From Micropterus salmoides (lineage: Eukaryota > Chordata > Actinopteri > Centrarchiformes > Centrarchidae), in the NCBI RefSeq assembly GCF_014851395.1, contig NW_024041228.1:53647-117646 (forward strand): a DNA stretch of 64,000 bases, written 5' to 3'. Each line of letters opens with the position of its first letter. Positions within the stretch are counted from its first letter, which is position 1. Both the position numbers and the translations under genes were made by a program. Below, piece by piece: positions 7,306 to 20,698 of the stretch. The notes beneath the pieces were generated by a model. The model was not told where the DNA came from and searched no databases. It saw nothing but the letters and a program-made list of their open reading frames with translations.

Positions 7306-9128
7306 TTAGGTGTAACAGTGAACACCTGACATCAATTTGGTGTCCCTGGGTGCATTCCAAGGTGCCCAAATACCTGCCCAAATTTCAAAAGGTCGCCAGG
7401 TGTCCCTTATGTCAAAATTGACAATTGGGACACATATTTTTCCAACATTCAAAAGTCCGTAACTTCTCACAGAAACGTCCCAGAGACCCCAAATTTGGAA
7501 CACAGGTAGTTGGCCAGGCCTAGAATAAGGTCACGTGGTCAAATTTTAAGCAAGATGTCCAGAATTTCTTTGGGCCGGCATGGACATCCCAGCTCAGGAT
7601 GGTGTTAGACTCGACACGTCAGACAGCCTGTGCAAAATTTGGTCAGATTGGAGCCACTTTTTTTTCTAAAAGTGCCAGGGCTGCAGATATTTCATATGTT
7701 GTCGCCACTGCCAAATGGGGCGTGGCGGCCTCATTTCGGGCCCCCTAGCCCCTTGGGTTGCAGCGTAAGGGGCGCTTGAATTGTTGACCCAAGTGTCAAA
7801 AAGTTTCCCAACTGGACGCTCCAGCTGCAAAATCCCTCGTTAAGGCCTTTTGGCCAGATCAAGCACCCCCCGTGGGATTCGGGGGTAAGGCGCGCATGTG
7901 TTCCCGAACATCGCCAACGGTCCGCTTTGTCCCCATTCAAGTGATGCCAAGTGTCGACTACATTGACACCGTGTCACGTTTTTGACAATGGCAATACCTT
8001 GCAATTCATTTTTCCGTCCAAACGGGAACATAATCCTTATCCAGGTCATGACACCACTGTAACCGGCTGCTCCTGAGTATGTACTGCACGGTGCTGAATC
8101 GGACCGGTGACCTCAGGTACGGTGTCGGTTATTGAGCTTTTATCACTGCACAGCCTCGCTGGCGTCTGTCACACAATGTTATTTGTTAAATGGTGAATGT
8201 TCTGTACTTGTACATCGCGTTCCTGATCTTCCAACCACTCAAAGCGCTTTTACACTACGTCACATTCACTGCACGGCCCGGAATTGAACTGCCGACGTCG
8301 GGTGCGTGAGTCGGACACGCTGACGAGGAGGCTTAAACCCATGCATCATGTAAAGTGTTGGGTAGTGAGGTTTTCTCACAGCACAACCTTGCTGGCTTCC
8401 GTCACACTCACCCCCGTAAACCTCGCTCCCATCCGAGTCACGGCCCCAGTGTAACCGGCTTCTTCTGAATACGTACTGCACGGCCCTGCATCGGACCGGC
8501 GACCTGAAAAAAATTGCATGTAAAAGGAACACCGAAGTTGCACTTGAATGTAATAAAGAAGTTACTTTTTTTTTTTTTTAAAGAAATAGGATGCACGTTG
8601 CTGAGTAGCACTGTGCCCAAGATAAATTTCCCCTCTACGACAATAAAGTGTCTATTCTATTCTCTATGCTATTATTTTTACCAGGGAGGCCAGAGGTCAA
8701 CCGATGATTTTTTTAGCCACAAGCTTATTTTCTTACCAGTGCTGTCGTGTTAGCAGGAAGAGATCTTCTGAGAAAAACTGCAACTAAACCAACACTTGGG
8801 TCTTATACACACATCATCAAAGGCATTCGACCTTTGATGATGTCATGACATTCAAAATTCAAAGTAAAAAAAAGAATTTAAAAGAAAACATTCTAACCTT
8901 TGGGACTTCTTTTAGGTCTTATTAGAAACTTGTTAACATTCAAAATTCAGAATGGGGATGTGGTTAATAGTCATACTTAATAAATTACCATGATTCCATT
9001 TGTCAACTCAATTGTCAGAAAGGTTCCCAAATGGACCCTCACGGTTCAGAAGGCCTCGTTGAGGTCATTTGGCCAGATTCCTACACCTTAAACAGCAGTT
9101 CGACGGCTGCAGCTTTCAGTGCCTGAAA
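7306..9128 (+). repeat. Unit 5, class A
   Basis: 1,823-bp unit with GTCCAG and a TAAAG end to the T-run. The one-base length difference from unit 4 lies in the A-run of the 143-bp module (near 8870). Confidence 0.95.
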
Positions 9129-10949
9129 TTAGGTGTAACAGTGAACACCTGACATCAATTTGGTGTCCCTGGGTGCATTCCAAGGTGCCCAAATACCTGC
9201 CCAAATTTCAAAAGGTCGCCAGGTGTCCCTTATGTCAAAATTGACAATTGGGACACATATTTTTCCAACATTCAAAAGTCCGTAACTTCTCACAGAAACG
9301 TCCCAGAGACCCCAAATTTGGAACACAGGTAGTTGGCCAGGCCTAGAATAAGGTCACGTGGTCAAATTTTAAGCAAGATGTCCAGAATTTCTTTGGGCCG
9401 GCATGGACATCCCAGCTCAGGATGGTGTTAGACTCGACACGTCAGACAGCCTGTGCAAAATTTGGTCAGATTGGAGCCACTTTTTTTTCTAAAAGTGCCA
9501 GGGCTGCAGATATTTCATATGTTGTCGCCACTGCCAAATGGGGCGTGGCGGCCTCATTTCGGGCCCCCTAGCCCCTTGGGTTGCAGCGTAAGGGGCGCTT
9601 GAATTGTTGACCCAAGTGTCAAAAAGTTTCCCAACTGGACGCTCCAGCTGCAAAATCCCTCGTTAAGGCCTTTTGGCCAGATCAAGCACCCCCCGTGGGA
9701 TTCGGGGGTAAGGCGCGCATGTGTTCCCGAACATCGCCAACGGTCCGCTTTGTCCCCATTCAAGTGATGCCAAGTGTCGACTACATTGACACCGTGTCAC
9801 GTTTTTGACAATGGCAATACCTTGCAATTCATTTTTCCGTCCAAACGGGAACATAATCCTTATCCAGGTCATGACACCACTGTAACCGGCTGCTCCTGAG
9901 TATGTACTGCACGGTGCTGAATCGGACCGGTGACCTCAGGTACGGTGTCGGTTATTGAGCTTTTATCACTGCACAGCCTCGCTGGCGTCTGTCACACAAT
10001 GTTATTTGTTAAATGGTGAATGTTCTGTACTTGTACATCGCGTTCCTGATCTTCCAACCACTCAAAGCGCTTTTACACTACGTCACATTCACTGCACGGC
10101 CCGGAATTGAACTGCCGACGTCGGGTGCGTGAGTCGGACACGCTGACGAGGAGGCTTAAACCCATGCATCATGTAAAGTGTTGGGTAGTGAGGTTTTCTC
10201 ACAGCACAACCTTGCTGGCTTCCGTCACACTCACCCCCGTAAACCTCGCTCCCATCCGAGTCACGGCCCCAGTGTAACCGGCTTCTTCTGAATACGTACT
10301 GCACGGCCCTGCATCGGACCGGCGACCTGAAAAAAATTGCATGTAAAAGGAACACCGAAGTTGCACTTGAATGTAATAAAGAAGTTACTTTTTTTTTTTT
10401 TAAAGAAATAGGATGCACGTTGCTGAGTAGCACTGTGCCCAAGATAAATTTCCCCTCTACGACAATAAAGTGTCTATTCTATTCTCTATGCTATTATTTT
10501 TACCAGGGAGGCCAGAGGTCAACCGATGATTTTTTTAGCCACAAGCTTATTTTCTTACCAGTGCTGTCGTGTTAGCAGGAAGAGATCTTCTGAGAAAAAC
10601 TGCAACTAAACCAACACTTGGGTCTTATACACACATCATCAAAGGCATTCGACCTTTGATGATGTCATGACATTCAAAATTCAAAGTAAAAAAAGAATTT
10701 AAAAGAAAACATTCTAACCTTTGGGACTTCTTTTAGGTCTTATTAGAAACTTGTTAACATTCAAAATTCAGAATGGGGATGTGGTTAATAGTCATACTTA
10801 ATAAATTACCATGATTCCATTTGTCAACTCAATTGTCAGAAAGGTTCCCAAATGGACCCTCACGGTTCAGAAGGCCTCGTTGAGGTCATTTGGCCAGATT
10901 CCTACACCTTAAACAGCAGTTCGACGGCTGCAGCTTTCAGTGCCTGAAA
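9129..10949 (+). repeat. Unit 6, class A, precedes first short unit
   Basis: 1,821-bp unit with GTCCAG and TAAAG. The T-run is shorter than in units 4-5. It is immediately followed by short unit 7, the first of several long-short pairs. Confidence 0.95.
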
Positions 10950-11950
10950 TTAGGTGTAACAGTGAACACCTGACATCAATTTGGTGTCCCTGGGTGCATT
11001 CCAAGGTGCCCAAATACCTGCCCAAATTTCAAAAGGTCGCCAGGTGTCCCTTATGTCAAAATTGACAATTGGGACACATATTTTTCCAACATTCAAAAGT
11101 CCATAACTTCTCACAGAAACGTCCCAGAGACCCCAAATTTGGAACACAGGTAGTTGGCCAGGCCTAGAATAAGGTCACGTGGTCAAATTTTATCCAAGAT
11201 GTCTAGAATTTCTTTGCACACCGTCACACTCACCCCCGTAAACCTCACTCCCATCCGAGTCACGGCCCCAGTGTAACCGGCTTCTTCTGAATACGTACTG
11301 CACGGCCCTGCATCGAACCGGCGACCTGAAAAAAATTGCATGTAAAAGGAACACTGAAGTTGCACTTGAATGTAATAAATAAGTTAATTTTTTTTTTTTT
11401 TTACACAAATAGGATGCACGTTCCTGAGTAGCACTGTGCCCAAGATAAATTTCCCCTCTACGACAATAAAGTGTCTATTCTATTCTCTATGCTATTATTT
11501 TTACCAGGGAGGCCAGAGGTCAACCGATGATTTTTTTAGCCACAAGCTTATTTTCTTACCAGTGCTGTCGTGTTAGCAGGAAGAGATCTTCTGAGAAAAA
11601 CTGCAACTAAACCAACACTTGGGTCTTATACACACATCATCAAAGGCATTCGACCTTTGATGATGTCATGACATTCAAAATTCAAAGTAAAAAAAGAATT
11701 TAAAAGAAAACATTCTAACCTTTGGGACTTCTTTTAGGTCTTATTAGAAACTTGTTAACATTCAAAATTCAGAATGGGGATGTGGTTAATAGTCATACTT
11801 AATAAATTACCATGATTCCATTTGTCAACTCAATTGTCAGAAAGGTTCCCAAATGGACCCTCACGGTTCAGAAGGCCTCGTTGAGGTCATTTGGCCAGAT
11901 TCCTACACCTTAAACAGCAGTTCGACGGCTGCAGCTTTCAGTGCCTGAAA
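10950..11950 (+). repeat. Unit 7, class C (short, internal 826-bp block missing)
   Basis: 1,001-bp unit. At 11216/11221 the left flank TTTCTTTG is joined through the four bases CACA to CCGTCACACTC, which in unit 2 are separated by 2110-2935. It has the short-class markers CCATAAC, TTATCCAAG, CATCGAACCGG, ACACTGAAG, a T-run ending in ACAC and TTCCTGAG. P3, P1, X1, Y1, tRNA-like X3 and the CENP-B-like motif are absent. Confidence 0.95.
11217..11220 (+). other. Short-unit deletion junction with CACA filler
   Basis: Between the left flank ending TTTCTTTG and the right flank starting CCGTCACACTC, the short units have CACA, matching neither long-unit side. The same four bases occur in all eight short units (also 14039, 15038, 19965, 22782, 43001, 57174, 60120), so the rearrangement arose once and was then spread. 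Filler of this kind is typical of end-joining repair; the alternative is that the short form is ancestral and the 826 bp were inserted. Confidence 0.85.
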
Positions 11951-13772
11951 TTAGGTGTAACAGTGAACACCTGACATCAATTTGGTGTCCCTGGGTGCAT
12001 TCCAAGGTGCCCAAATACCTGCCCAAATTTCAAAAGGTCGCCAGGTGTCCCTTATGTCAAAATTGACAATTGGGACACATATTTTTCCAACATTCAAAAG
12101 TCCGTAACTTCTCACAGAAACGTCCCAGAGACCCCAAATTTGGAACACAGGTAGTTGGCCAGGCCTAGAATAAGGTCACGTGGTCAAATTTTAAGCAAGA
12201 TGTCTAGAATTTCTTTGGGCCGGCATGGACATCCCAGCTCAGGATGGTGTTAGACTCGACACGTCAGACAGCCTGTGCAAAATTTGGTCAGATTGGAGCC
12301 ACTTTTTTTTCTAAAAGTGCCAGGGCTGCAGATATTTCATATGTTGTCGCCACTGCCAAATGGGGCGTGGCGGCCTCATTTCGGGCCCCCTAGCCCCTTG
12401 GGTTGCAGCGTAAGGGGCGCTTGAATTGTTGACCCAAGTGTCAAAAAGTTTCCCAACTGGACGCTCCAGCTGCAAAATCCCTCGTTAAGGCCTTTTGGCC
12501 AGATCAAGCACCCCCCGTGGGATTCGGGGTAAGGCGCGCATGTGTTCCCGAACATCGCCAACGGTCCGCTTTGTCCCCATTCAAGTGATGCCAAGTGTCG
12601 ACTACATTGACACCGTGTCACGTTTTTGACAATGGCAATACCTTGCAATTCATTTTTCCGTCCAAACGGGAACATAATCCTTATCCAGGTCATGACACCA
12701 CTGTAACCGGCTGCTCCTGAGTATGTACTGCACGGTGCTGAATCGGACCGGTGACCTCAGGTACGGTGTCGGTTATTGAGCTTTTATCACTGCACAGCCT
12801 CGCTGGCGTCTGTCACACAATGTTATTTGTTAAATGGTGAATGTTCTGTACTTGTACATCGCGTTCCTGATCTTCCAACCACTCAAAGCGCTTTTACACT
12901 ACGTCACATTCACTGCACGGCCCGGAATTGAACTGCCGACATCGGGTGCGTGAGTCGGACACGCTGACGAGGAGGCTTAAACCCATGCATCATGTAAAGT
13001 GTTGGGTAGTGAGGTTTTCTCACAGCACAACCTTGCTGGCTTCCGTCACACTCACCCCCGTAAACCTCGCTCCCATCCGAGTCACGGCCCCAGTGTAACC
13101 GGCTTCTTCTGAATACGTACTGCACGGCCCTGCATCGGACCGGCGACCTGAAAAAAATTGCATGTAAAAGGAACACCGAAGTTGCACTTGAATGTAATAA
13201 ATAAGTTACTTTTTTTTTTTTTTAAAGAAATAGGATGCACGTTGCTGAGTAGCACTGTGCCCAAGATAAATTTCCCCTCTACGACAATAAAGTGTCTATT
13301 CTATTCTCTATGCTATTATTTTTACCAGGGAGGCCAGAGGTCAACCGATGATTTTTTTAGCCACAAGCTTATTTTCTTACCAGTGCTGTCGTGTTAGCAG
13401 GAAGAGATCTTCTGAGAAAAACTGCAACTAAACCAACACTTGGGTCTTATACACACATCATCAAAGGCATTCGACCTTTGATGATGTCATGACATTCAAA
13501 ATTCAAAGTAAAAAAAAGAATTTAAAAGAAAACATTCTAACCTTTGGGACTTCTTTTAGGTCTTATTAGAAACTTGTTAACATTCAAAATTCAGAATGGG
13601 GATGTGGTTAATAGTCATACTTAATAAATTACCATGATTCCATTTGTCAACTCAATTGTCAGAAAGGTTCCCAAATGGACCCTCACGGTTCAGAAGGCCT
13701 CGTTGAGGTCATTTGGCCAGATTCCTACACCTTAAACAGCAGTTCGACGGCTGCAGCTTTCAGTGCCTGAAA
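11951..13772 (+). repeat. Unit 8, class A with CCGACATCGG variant
   Basis: 1,822-bp unit between two short units. Near 12526 the G5 tract is G4, and at 12941 the 10-bp palindrome CCGACGTCGG has a G-to-A change. The T-run ends in TAAAG. Confidence 0.95.
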
Positions 13773-14770
13773 TTAGGTGTAACAGTGAACGCCTGACATC
13801 AATTGGTGTCCCTGGGTGCATTCCAAGGTGCCCAAATACCTGCCCAAATTTCAAAAGGTCGCCAGGTGTCCCTTATGTCAAAATTGACAATTGGGACACA
13901 TATTTTTCCAACATTCAAAAGTCCATAACTTCTCACAGAAACGTCCCAGAGACCCCAAATTTGGAACACAGGTAGTTGGCCAGGCCTAGAATAAGGTCAC
14001 GTGGTCAAATTTTATCCAAGATGTCTAGAATTTCTTTGCACACCGTCACACTCACCCCCGTAAACCTCACTCCCATCCGAGTCACGGCCCCAGTGTAACC
14101 GGCTTCTTCTGAATACGTACTGCACGGCCCTGCATCGAACCGGCGACCTGAAAAAAATTGCATGTAAAAGGAACACTGAAGTTGTACTTGAATGTAATAA
14201 ATAAGTTTATTTTTTTTTTTTTTTACACAAATAGGGTGCACGTTCCTGAGTAGCACTGTGCCCAAGATAATTTCCCCTCTACGACAATAAAGTGTCTATT
14301 CTATTCTCTATGCTATTATTTTTACCAGGGAGGCCAGAGGTCAACCGATGATTTTTTTAGCCACAAGCTTATTTTCTTACCAGTGCTGTCGTGTTAGCAG
14401 GAAGAGATCTTCTGAGAAAAACTGCAACTAAACCAACACTTGGGTCTTATACACACATCATCAAAGGCATTCGACCTTTGATGATGTCATGACATTCAAA
14501 ATTCAAAGTAAAAAAAAGAATTTAAAAGAAAACATTCTAACCTTTGGGACTTCTTTTAGGTCTTATTAGAAACTTGTTAACATTCAAAATTCAGAATGGG
14601 GATGTGGTTAATAGTCATACTTAATAAATTACCATGATTCCATTTGTCAACTCAATTGTCAGAAAGTTCCCAAATGGACCCTCACGGTTCAGAAGGCCTC
14701 GTTGAGGTCATTGGCCAGATTCCTACACCTTAAACAGCAGTTCGACGGCTGCAGCTTTCAGTGCCTGAAA
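13773..14770 (+). repeat. Unit 9, class C (short)
   Basis: 998-bp short unit with the same CACA-filled deletion junction (14039-14042). It reads GAACGCCTGAC near its left end and has private changes GTTGTACTTG and AGGGTGCACG after the shared X2 block. T-run ends in ACAC. Confidence 0.95.
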
Positions 14771-15915
14771 TTAGGTGTAACAGTGAACGCCTGACATCAA
14801 TTTGGTGTCCCTGGGTGCATTCCAAGGTGCCCAAATACCTGCCCAAATTTCAAAAGGTCGCCAGGTGTCCCTTATGTCAAAATTGACAATTGGGACACAT
14901 ATTTTTCCAACATTCAAAAGTCCATAACTTCTCACAGAAACGTCCCAGAGACCCCAAATTTGGAACACAGGTAGTTGGCCAGGCCTAGAATAAGGTCACG
15001 TGGTCAAATTTTATCCAAGATGTCTAGAATTTCTTTGCACACCGTCACACTCACCCCCGTAAACCTCACTCCCATCCGAGTCACGGCCCCAGTGTAACCG
15101 GCTTCTTCTGAATACGTACTGCACGGCCCTGCATCGAACCGGCGACCTGAAAAAAATTGCATGTAAAAGGAACACTGAAGTTGCACTTGAATGTAATAAA
15201 TAAGTTACTTTTTTTTTTTTTTTACACAAATAGGATGCACGTTCCTGAGTAGCACTGTGCCCAAGATAAATTTCCCCTCTACGACAATAAAGTGTCTATT
15301 CTATTCTCTATGCTATTATTTTTACCAGGGAGGCCAGAGGTCAACCGATGATTTTTTTAGCCACAAGCTTATTTTCTTACCAGTGCTGTCGTGTTAGCAG
15401 GAAGAGATCTTCTGAGAAAAACTGCAACTAAACCAACACTTGGGTCTTATACACACATCATCAAAGGCATTCGACCTTTGATGATGTCATGACATTCAAA
15501 ATTCAAAGTAAAAAAAAGAATTTAAAAGAAAACATTCTAACCTTTGGGACTTCTTTTAGGTCTTATTAGAAACTTGTTAACATTCAAAATTCAGAATGGG
15601 GATTTGGTTAATAGTCATACTTTGATGATGTCATGACATTCAAAATTCAAAGTAAAAAAAAGAATTTAAAAGAAAACATTCTAACCTTTGGGAATTCTTT
15701 TAGGTCTTATTAGAAACTTGTTAACATTCAAAATTCAGAATGGGGATGTGGTTAATAGTCATACTTAATAAATTACCATGATTCCATTTGTCAACTCAAT
15801 TGTCAGAAAGTTCCCAAATGGACCCTCACGGTTCAGAAGGCCTCGTTGAGGTCATTTGACCAGATTCCTACACCTTAAACAGCAGTTCGACGGCTGCAGC
15901 TTTCAGTGCCTGAAA
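14771..15915 (+). repeat. Unit 10, class D (short plus duplicated module)
   Basis: 1,145-bp unit combining the short-class junction (filler 15038-15041) with a tandem 143-bp module. The second module copy has GGGAATTC instead of GGGACTTC, otherwise seen only in unit 34. The right end reads TTTGACCAG, shared with unit 11. Confidence 0.95.
15477..15764 (+). repeat. Tandem duplication of 143-bp module, unit 10
   Basis: Copies 15477-15620 and 15621-15764. First copy has GGGGATTTGG; second copy has GGGAATTC. Confidence 0.96.
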
Positions 15916-17877
15916 TTAGGTGTAACAGTGAACACCTGACATCAATTTGGTGTCCCTGGGTGCATTCCAAGGTGCCCAAATACCTGCCCAAATTTCAAAA
16001 GGTCGCCAGGTGTCCCTTATGTCAAAATTGACAATTGGGACACATATTTTTCCAACATTCAAAAGTCCGTAACTTCTCACAGAAACGTCCCAGAGACCCC
16101 AAATTTGGAACACAGGTAGTTGGCCAGGCCTAGAATAAGGTCACGTGGTCAAATTTTAGCAAGATGTCTAGAATTTCTTTGGGCCGGCATGGACATCCCA
16201 GCTCAGGATGGTGTTAGACTCGACACGTCAGACAGCCTGTGCAAAATTTGGTCAGATTGGAGCCACTTTTTTTTCTAAAAGTGCCAGGGCTGCAGATATT
16301 TCATATGTTGTCGCCACTGCCAAATGGGGCGTGGCGGCCTCATTTCGGGCCCCCTAGCCCCTTGGGTTGCAGCGTAAGGGGCGCTTGAATTGTTGACCCA
16401 AGTGTCAAAAAGTTTCCCAACTGGACGCTCCAGCTGCAAAATCCCTCGTTAAGGCCTTTTGGCCAGATCAAGCACCCCCCGTGGGATTCGGGGTAAGGCG
16501 CGCATGTGTTCCCGAACATCGCCAACGGTCCGCTTTGTCCCCATTCAAGTGATGCCAAGTGTCGACTACATTGACACCGTGTCACGTTTTTGACAATGGC
16601 AATACCTTGCAATTCATTTTTCCGTCCAAACGGGAACATAATCCTTATCCAGGTCATGACACCACTGTAACCGGCTGCTCCTGAGTATGTACTGCACGGT
16701 GCTGAATCGGACCGGTGACCTCAGGTACGGTGTCGGTTATTGAGCTTTTATCACTGCACAGCCTCGCTGGCGTCTGTCACACAATGTTATTTGTTAAATG
16801 GTGAATGTTCTGTACTTGTACATCGCGTTCCTGATCTTCCAACCACTCAAAGCGCTTTTACACTACGTCACATTCACTGCACGGCCCGGAATTGAACTGC
16901 CGACGTCGGGTGCGTGAGTCGGACACGCTGACGAGGAGGCTTAAACCCATGCATCATGTAAAGTGTTGGGTAGTGAGGTTTTCTCACAGCACAACCTTGC
17001 TGGCTTCCGTCACACTCACCCCCGTAAACCTCGCTCCCATCCGAGTCACGGCCCCAGTGTAACCGGCTTCTTCTGAATACGTACTGCACGGCCCTGCATC
17101 GGACCGGCGACCTGAAAAAAATTGCATGTAAAAGGAACACCGAAGTTGCACTTGAATGTAATAAAGAAGTTACTTTTTTTTTTTTTTACAGAAATAGGAT
17201 GCACGTTGCTGAGTAGCACTGTGCCCAAGATAAATTTCCCCTCTACGACAATAAAGTGTCTATTCTATTCTCTATGCTATTATTTTTACCAGGGAGGCCA
17301 GAGGTCAACCGATGATTTTTTTAGCCACAAGCTTATTTTCTTACCAGTGCTGTCGTGTTAGCAGGAAGAGATCTTCTGAGAAAAACTGCAACTAAACCAA
17401 CACTTGGGTCTTATACACACATCATCAAAGGCATTCGACCTTTGATGATGTCATGACATTCAAAATTCAAAGTAAAAAAAAGAATTTAAAAGAAAACATT
17501 CTAACCTTTGGGACTTCTTTTAGGTCTTATTAGAAACTTGTTAACATTCAAAATTCAGAATGGGGATTGGTTAATAGTCATACTTTGATGATGTCATGAC
17601 ATTCAAAATTCAAAGTAAAAAAAGAATTTAAAAGAAAACATTCTAACCTTTGGGACTTCTTTTAGGTCTTATTAGAAACTTGTTAACATTCAAAATTCAG
17701 AATGGGGATGTGGTTAATAGTCATACTTAATAAATTACCATGATTCCATTTGTCAACTCAATTGTCAGAAAGTTCCCAAATGGACCCTCACGGTTCAGAA
17801 GGCCTCGTTGAGGTCATTTGACCAGATTCCTACACCTTAAACAGCAGTTCGACGGCTGCAGCTTTCAGTGCCTGAAA
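15916..17877 (+). repeat. Unit 11, class B
   Basis: 1,962-bp unit with duplicated module. It shares a missing A (TTTTAGCAAG) with unit 12 at the left and TTTGACCAG with unit 10 at the right, as expected if blocks one unit long were copied in register. The G5 tract is G4; T-run ends in ACAG. Confidence 0.95.
17441..17726 (+). repeat. Tandem duplication of 143-bp module, unit 11
   Basis: Copies 17441-17583 and 17584-17726. Junction type GGGGATTGG, as in unit 1. Confidence 0.96.
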
Positions 17878-19697
17878 TTAGGTGCAACAGTGAACACCTG
17901 ACATCAATTTGGTGTCCCTGGGTGCATTCCAAGGTGCCCAAATACCTGCCCAAATTTCAAAAGGTCGCCAGGTGTCCCTTATGTCAAAATTGACAATTGG
18001 GACACATATTTTTCCAACATTCAAAAGTCCGTAACTTCTCACAGAAACGTCCCAGAGACCCCAAATTTGGAACACAGGTAGTTGGCCAGGCTAGAATAAG
18101 GTCACGTGGTCAAATTTTAGCAAGATGTCTAGAATTTCTTTGGGCCGGCATGGACATCCCAGCTCAGGATGGTGTTAGACTCGACACGTCAGACAGCCTG
18201 TGCAAAATTTGGTCAGATTGGAGCCACTTTTTTTTCTAAAAGTGCCAGGGCTGCAGATATTTCATATGTTGTCGCCACTGCCAAATGGGGCGTGGCGGCC
18301 TCATTTCGGGCCCCCTAGCCCCTTGGGTTGCAGCGTAAGGGGCGCTTGAATTGTTGACCCAAGTGTCAAAAAGTTTCCCAACTGGACGCTCCAGCTGCAA
18401 AATCCCTCGTTAAGGCCTTTTGGCCAGATCAAGCACCCCCCGTGGGATTCGGGGGTAAGGCGCGCATGTGTTCCCGAACATCGCCAACGGTCCGCTTTGT
18501 CCCCATTCAAGTGATGCCAAGTGTCGACTACATTGACACCGTGTCACGTTTTTGACAATGGCAATACCTTGCAATTCATTTTTCCGTCCAAACGGGAACA
18601 TAATCCTTATCCAGGTCATGACACCACTGTAACCGGCTGCTCCTGAGTATGTACTGCACGGTGCTGAATCGGACCGGTGACCTCAGGTACGGTGTCGGTT
18701 ATTGAGCTTTTATCACTGCACAGCCTCGCTGGCGTCTGTCACACAATGTTATTTGTTAAATGGTGAATGTTCTGTACTTGTACATCGCGTTCCTGATCTT
18801 CCAACCACTCAAAGCGCTTTTACACTACGTCACATTCACTGCACGGCCCGGAATTGAACTGCCGACGTCGGGTGCGTGAGTCGGACACGCTGACGAGGAG
18901 GCTTAAACCCATGCATCATGTAAAGTGTTGGGTAGTGAGGTTTTCTCACAGCACAACCTTGCTGGCTTCCGTCACACTCACCCCCGTAAACCTCGCTCCC
19001 ATCCGAGTCACGGCCCCAGTGTAACCGGCTTCTTCTGAATACGTACTGCACGGCCCTGCATCGGACCGGCGACCTGAAAAAAATTGCATGTAAAAGGAAC
19101 ACCGAAGTTGCACTTGAATGTAATAAATAAGTTACTTTTTTTTTTTTTACAGAAATAGGATGCACGTTGCTGAGTAGCACTGTGCCCAAGATAAATTTCC
19201 CCTCTACGACAATAAAGTGTCTATTCTATTCTCTATGCTATTATTTTTACCAGGGAGGCCAGAGGTCAACCGATGATTTTTTTAGCCACAAGCTTATTTT
19301 CTTACCAGTGCTGTCGTGTTAGCAGGAAGAGATCTTCTGAGAAAAACTGCAACTAAACCAACACTTGGGTCTTATACACACATCATCAAAGGCATTCGAC
19401 CTTTGATGATGTCATGACATTCAAAATTCAAAGTAAAAAAAAGAATTTAAAAGAAAACATTCTAACCTTTGGGACTTCTTTTAGGTCTTATTAGAAACTT
19501 GTTAACATTCAAAATTCAGAATGGGGATGTGGTTAATAGTCATACTTAATAAATTACCATGATTCCATTTGTCAACTCAATTGTCAGAAAGTTTCCCAAA
19601 TGGACCCTCACGGTTCAGAAGGCCTCGTTGAGGTCATTTGGCCAGATTCCTACACCTTAAATAGCAGTTCGACGGCTGCAGCTTTCAGTGCCTGAAA
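17878..19697 (+). repeat. Unit 12, class A
   Basis: 1,820-bp unit. Private changes are GGTGCAACAG at the phase motif and a missing C in GGCCAGGCTAG. Shares TTTTAGCAAG with unit 11. The right end carries AAATAGCAG, also found at the end of unit 14; both precede short units. Confidence 0.95.
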
Positions 19698-20698
19698 TTA
19701 GGTGTAACAGTGAACGCCTAACATCAATGTGGTGTCCCTGGGTGCATTCCAAGGTGCCCAAATACCTGCCAAAATTTCAAAAGGTCGCCAGGTGTCCCTT
19801 ATGTCAAAATTGACAATTGGGACACATATTTTTCCAACATTCAAAAGTCCATAACTTCTCACAGAAACGTCCCAGAGACCCCAAATTTGGAACACAGGTA
19901 GTTGGCCAGGCCTAGAATAAGGTCACGTGGTCAAATTTTATCCAAGATGTCTAGAATTTCTTTGCACACCGTCACACTCACCCCCGTAAACCTCACTCCC
20001 ATCCGAGTCACGGCCCCAGTGTAACCGGCTTCTTCTGAATACGTACTGCACGGCCCTGCATCGAACCGGCGACCTGAAAAAAATTGCATGTAAAAGGAAC
20101 ACTGAAGTTGCACTTGAATGTAATAAATAAGTTACTTTTTTTTTTTTTTACACAAATAGGATGCACGTTCCTGAGTAGCACTGTGCCCAAGATAAATTTC
20201 CCCTCTACGACAATAAAGTGTCTATTCTATTCTCTATGCTATTATTTTTACCAGGGAGGCCAGAGGTCAACCGATGATTTTTTTAGCCACAAGCTTATTT
20301 TCTTACCAGTGCTGTCGTGTTAGCAGGAAGAGATCTTCTGAGAAAAACTGCAACTAAACCAACACTTGGGTCTTATACACACATCATCAAAGGCATTCGA
20401 CCTTTGATGATGTCATGACATTCAAAATTCAAAGTAAAAAAAAGAATTTAAAAGAAAACATTCTAACCTTTGGGACTTCTTTTAGGTCTTATTAGAAACT
20501 TGTTAACATTCAAAATTCAGAATGGGGATGTGGTTAATAGTCATACTTAATAAATTACCATGATTCCATTTGTCAACTCAATTGTCAGAAAGTTTCCCAA
20601 ATGGACCCTCACGGTTCAGAAGGCCTCGTTGAGGTCATTTGGCCAGATTCCTACACCTTAAACAGCAGTTCGACGGCTGCAGCTTTCAGTGCCTGAAA
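19698..20698 (+). repeat. Unit 13, class C (short)
   Basis: 1,001-bp short unit with junction filler at 19965-19968. The left end has CGCCTAACATCAATGTGG, shared with units 15 and 34. T-run ends in ACAC; TTCCTGAG and GAACC present. Confidence 0.95.
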
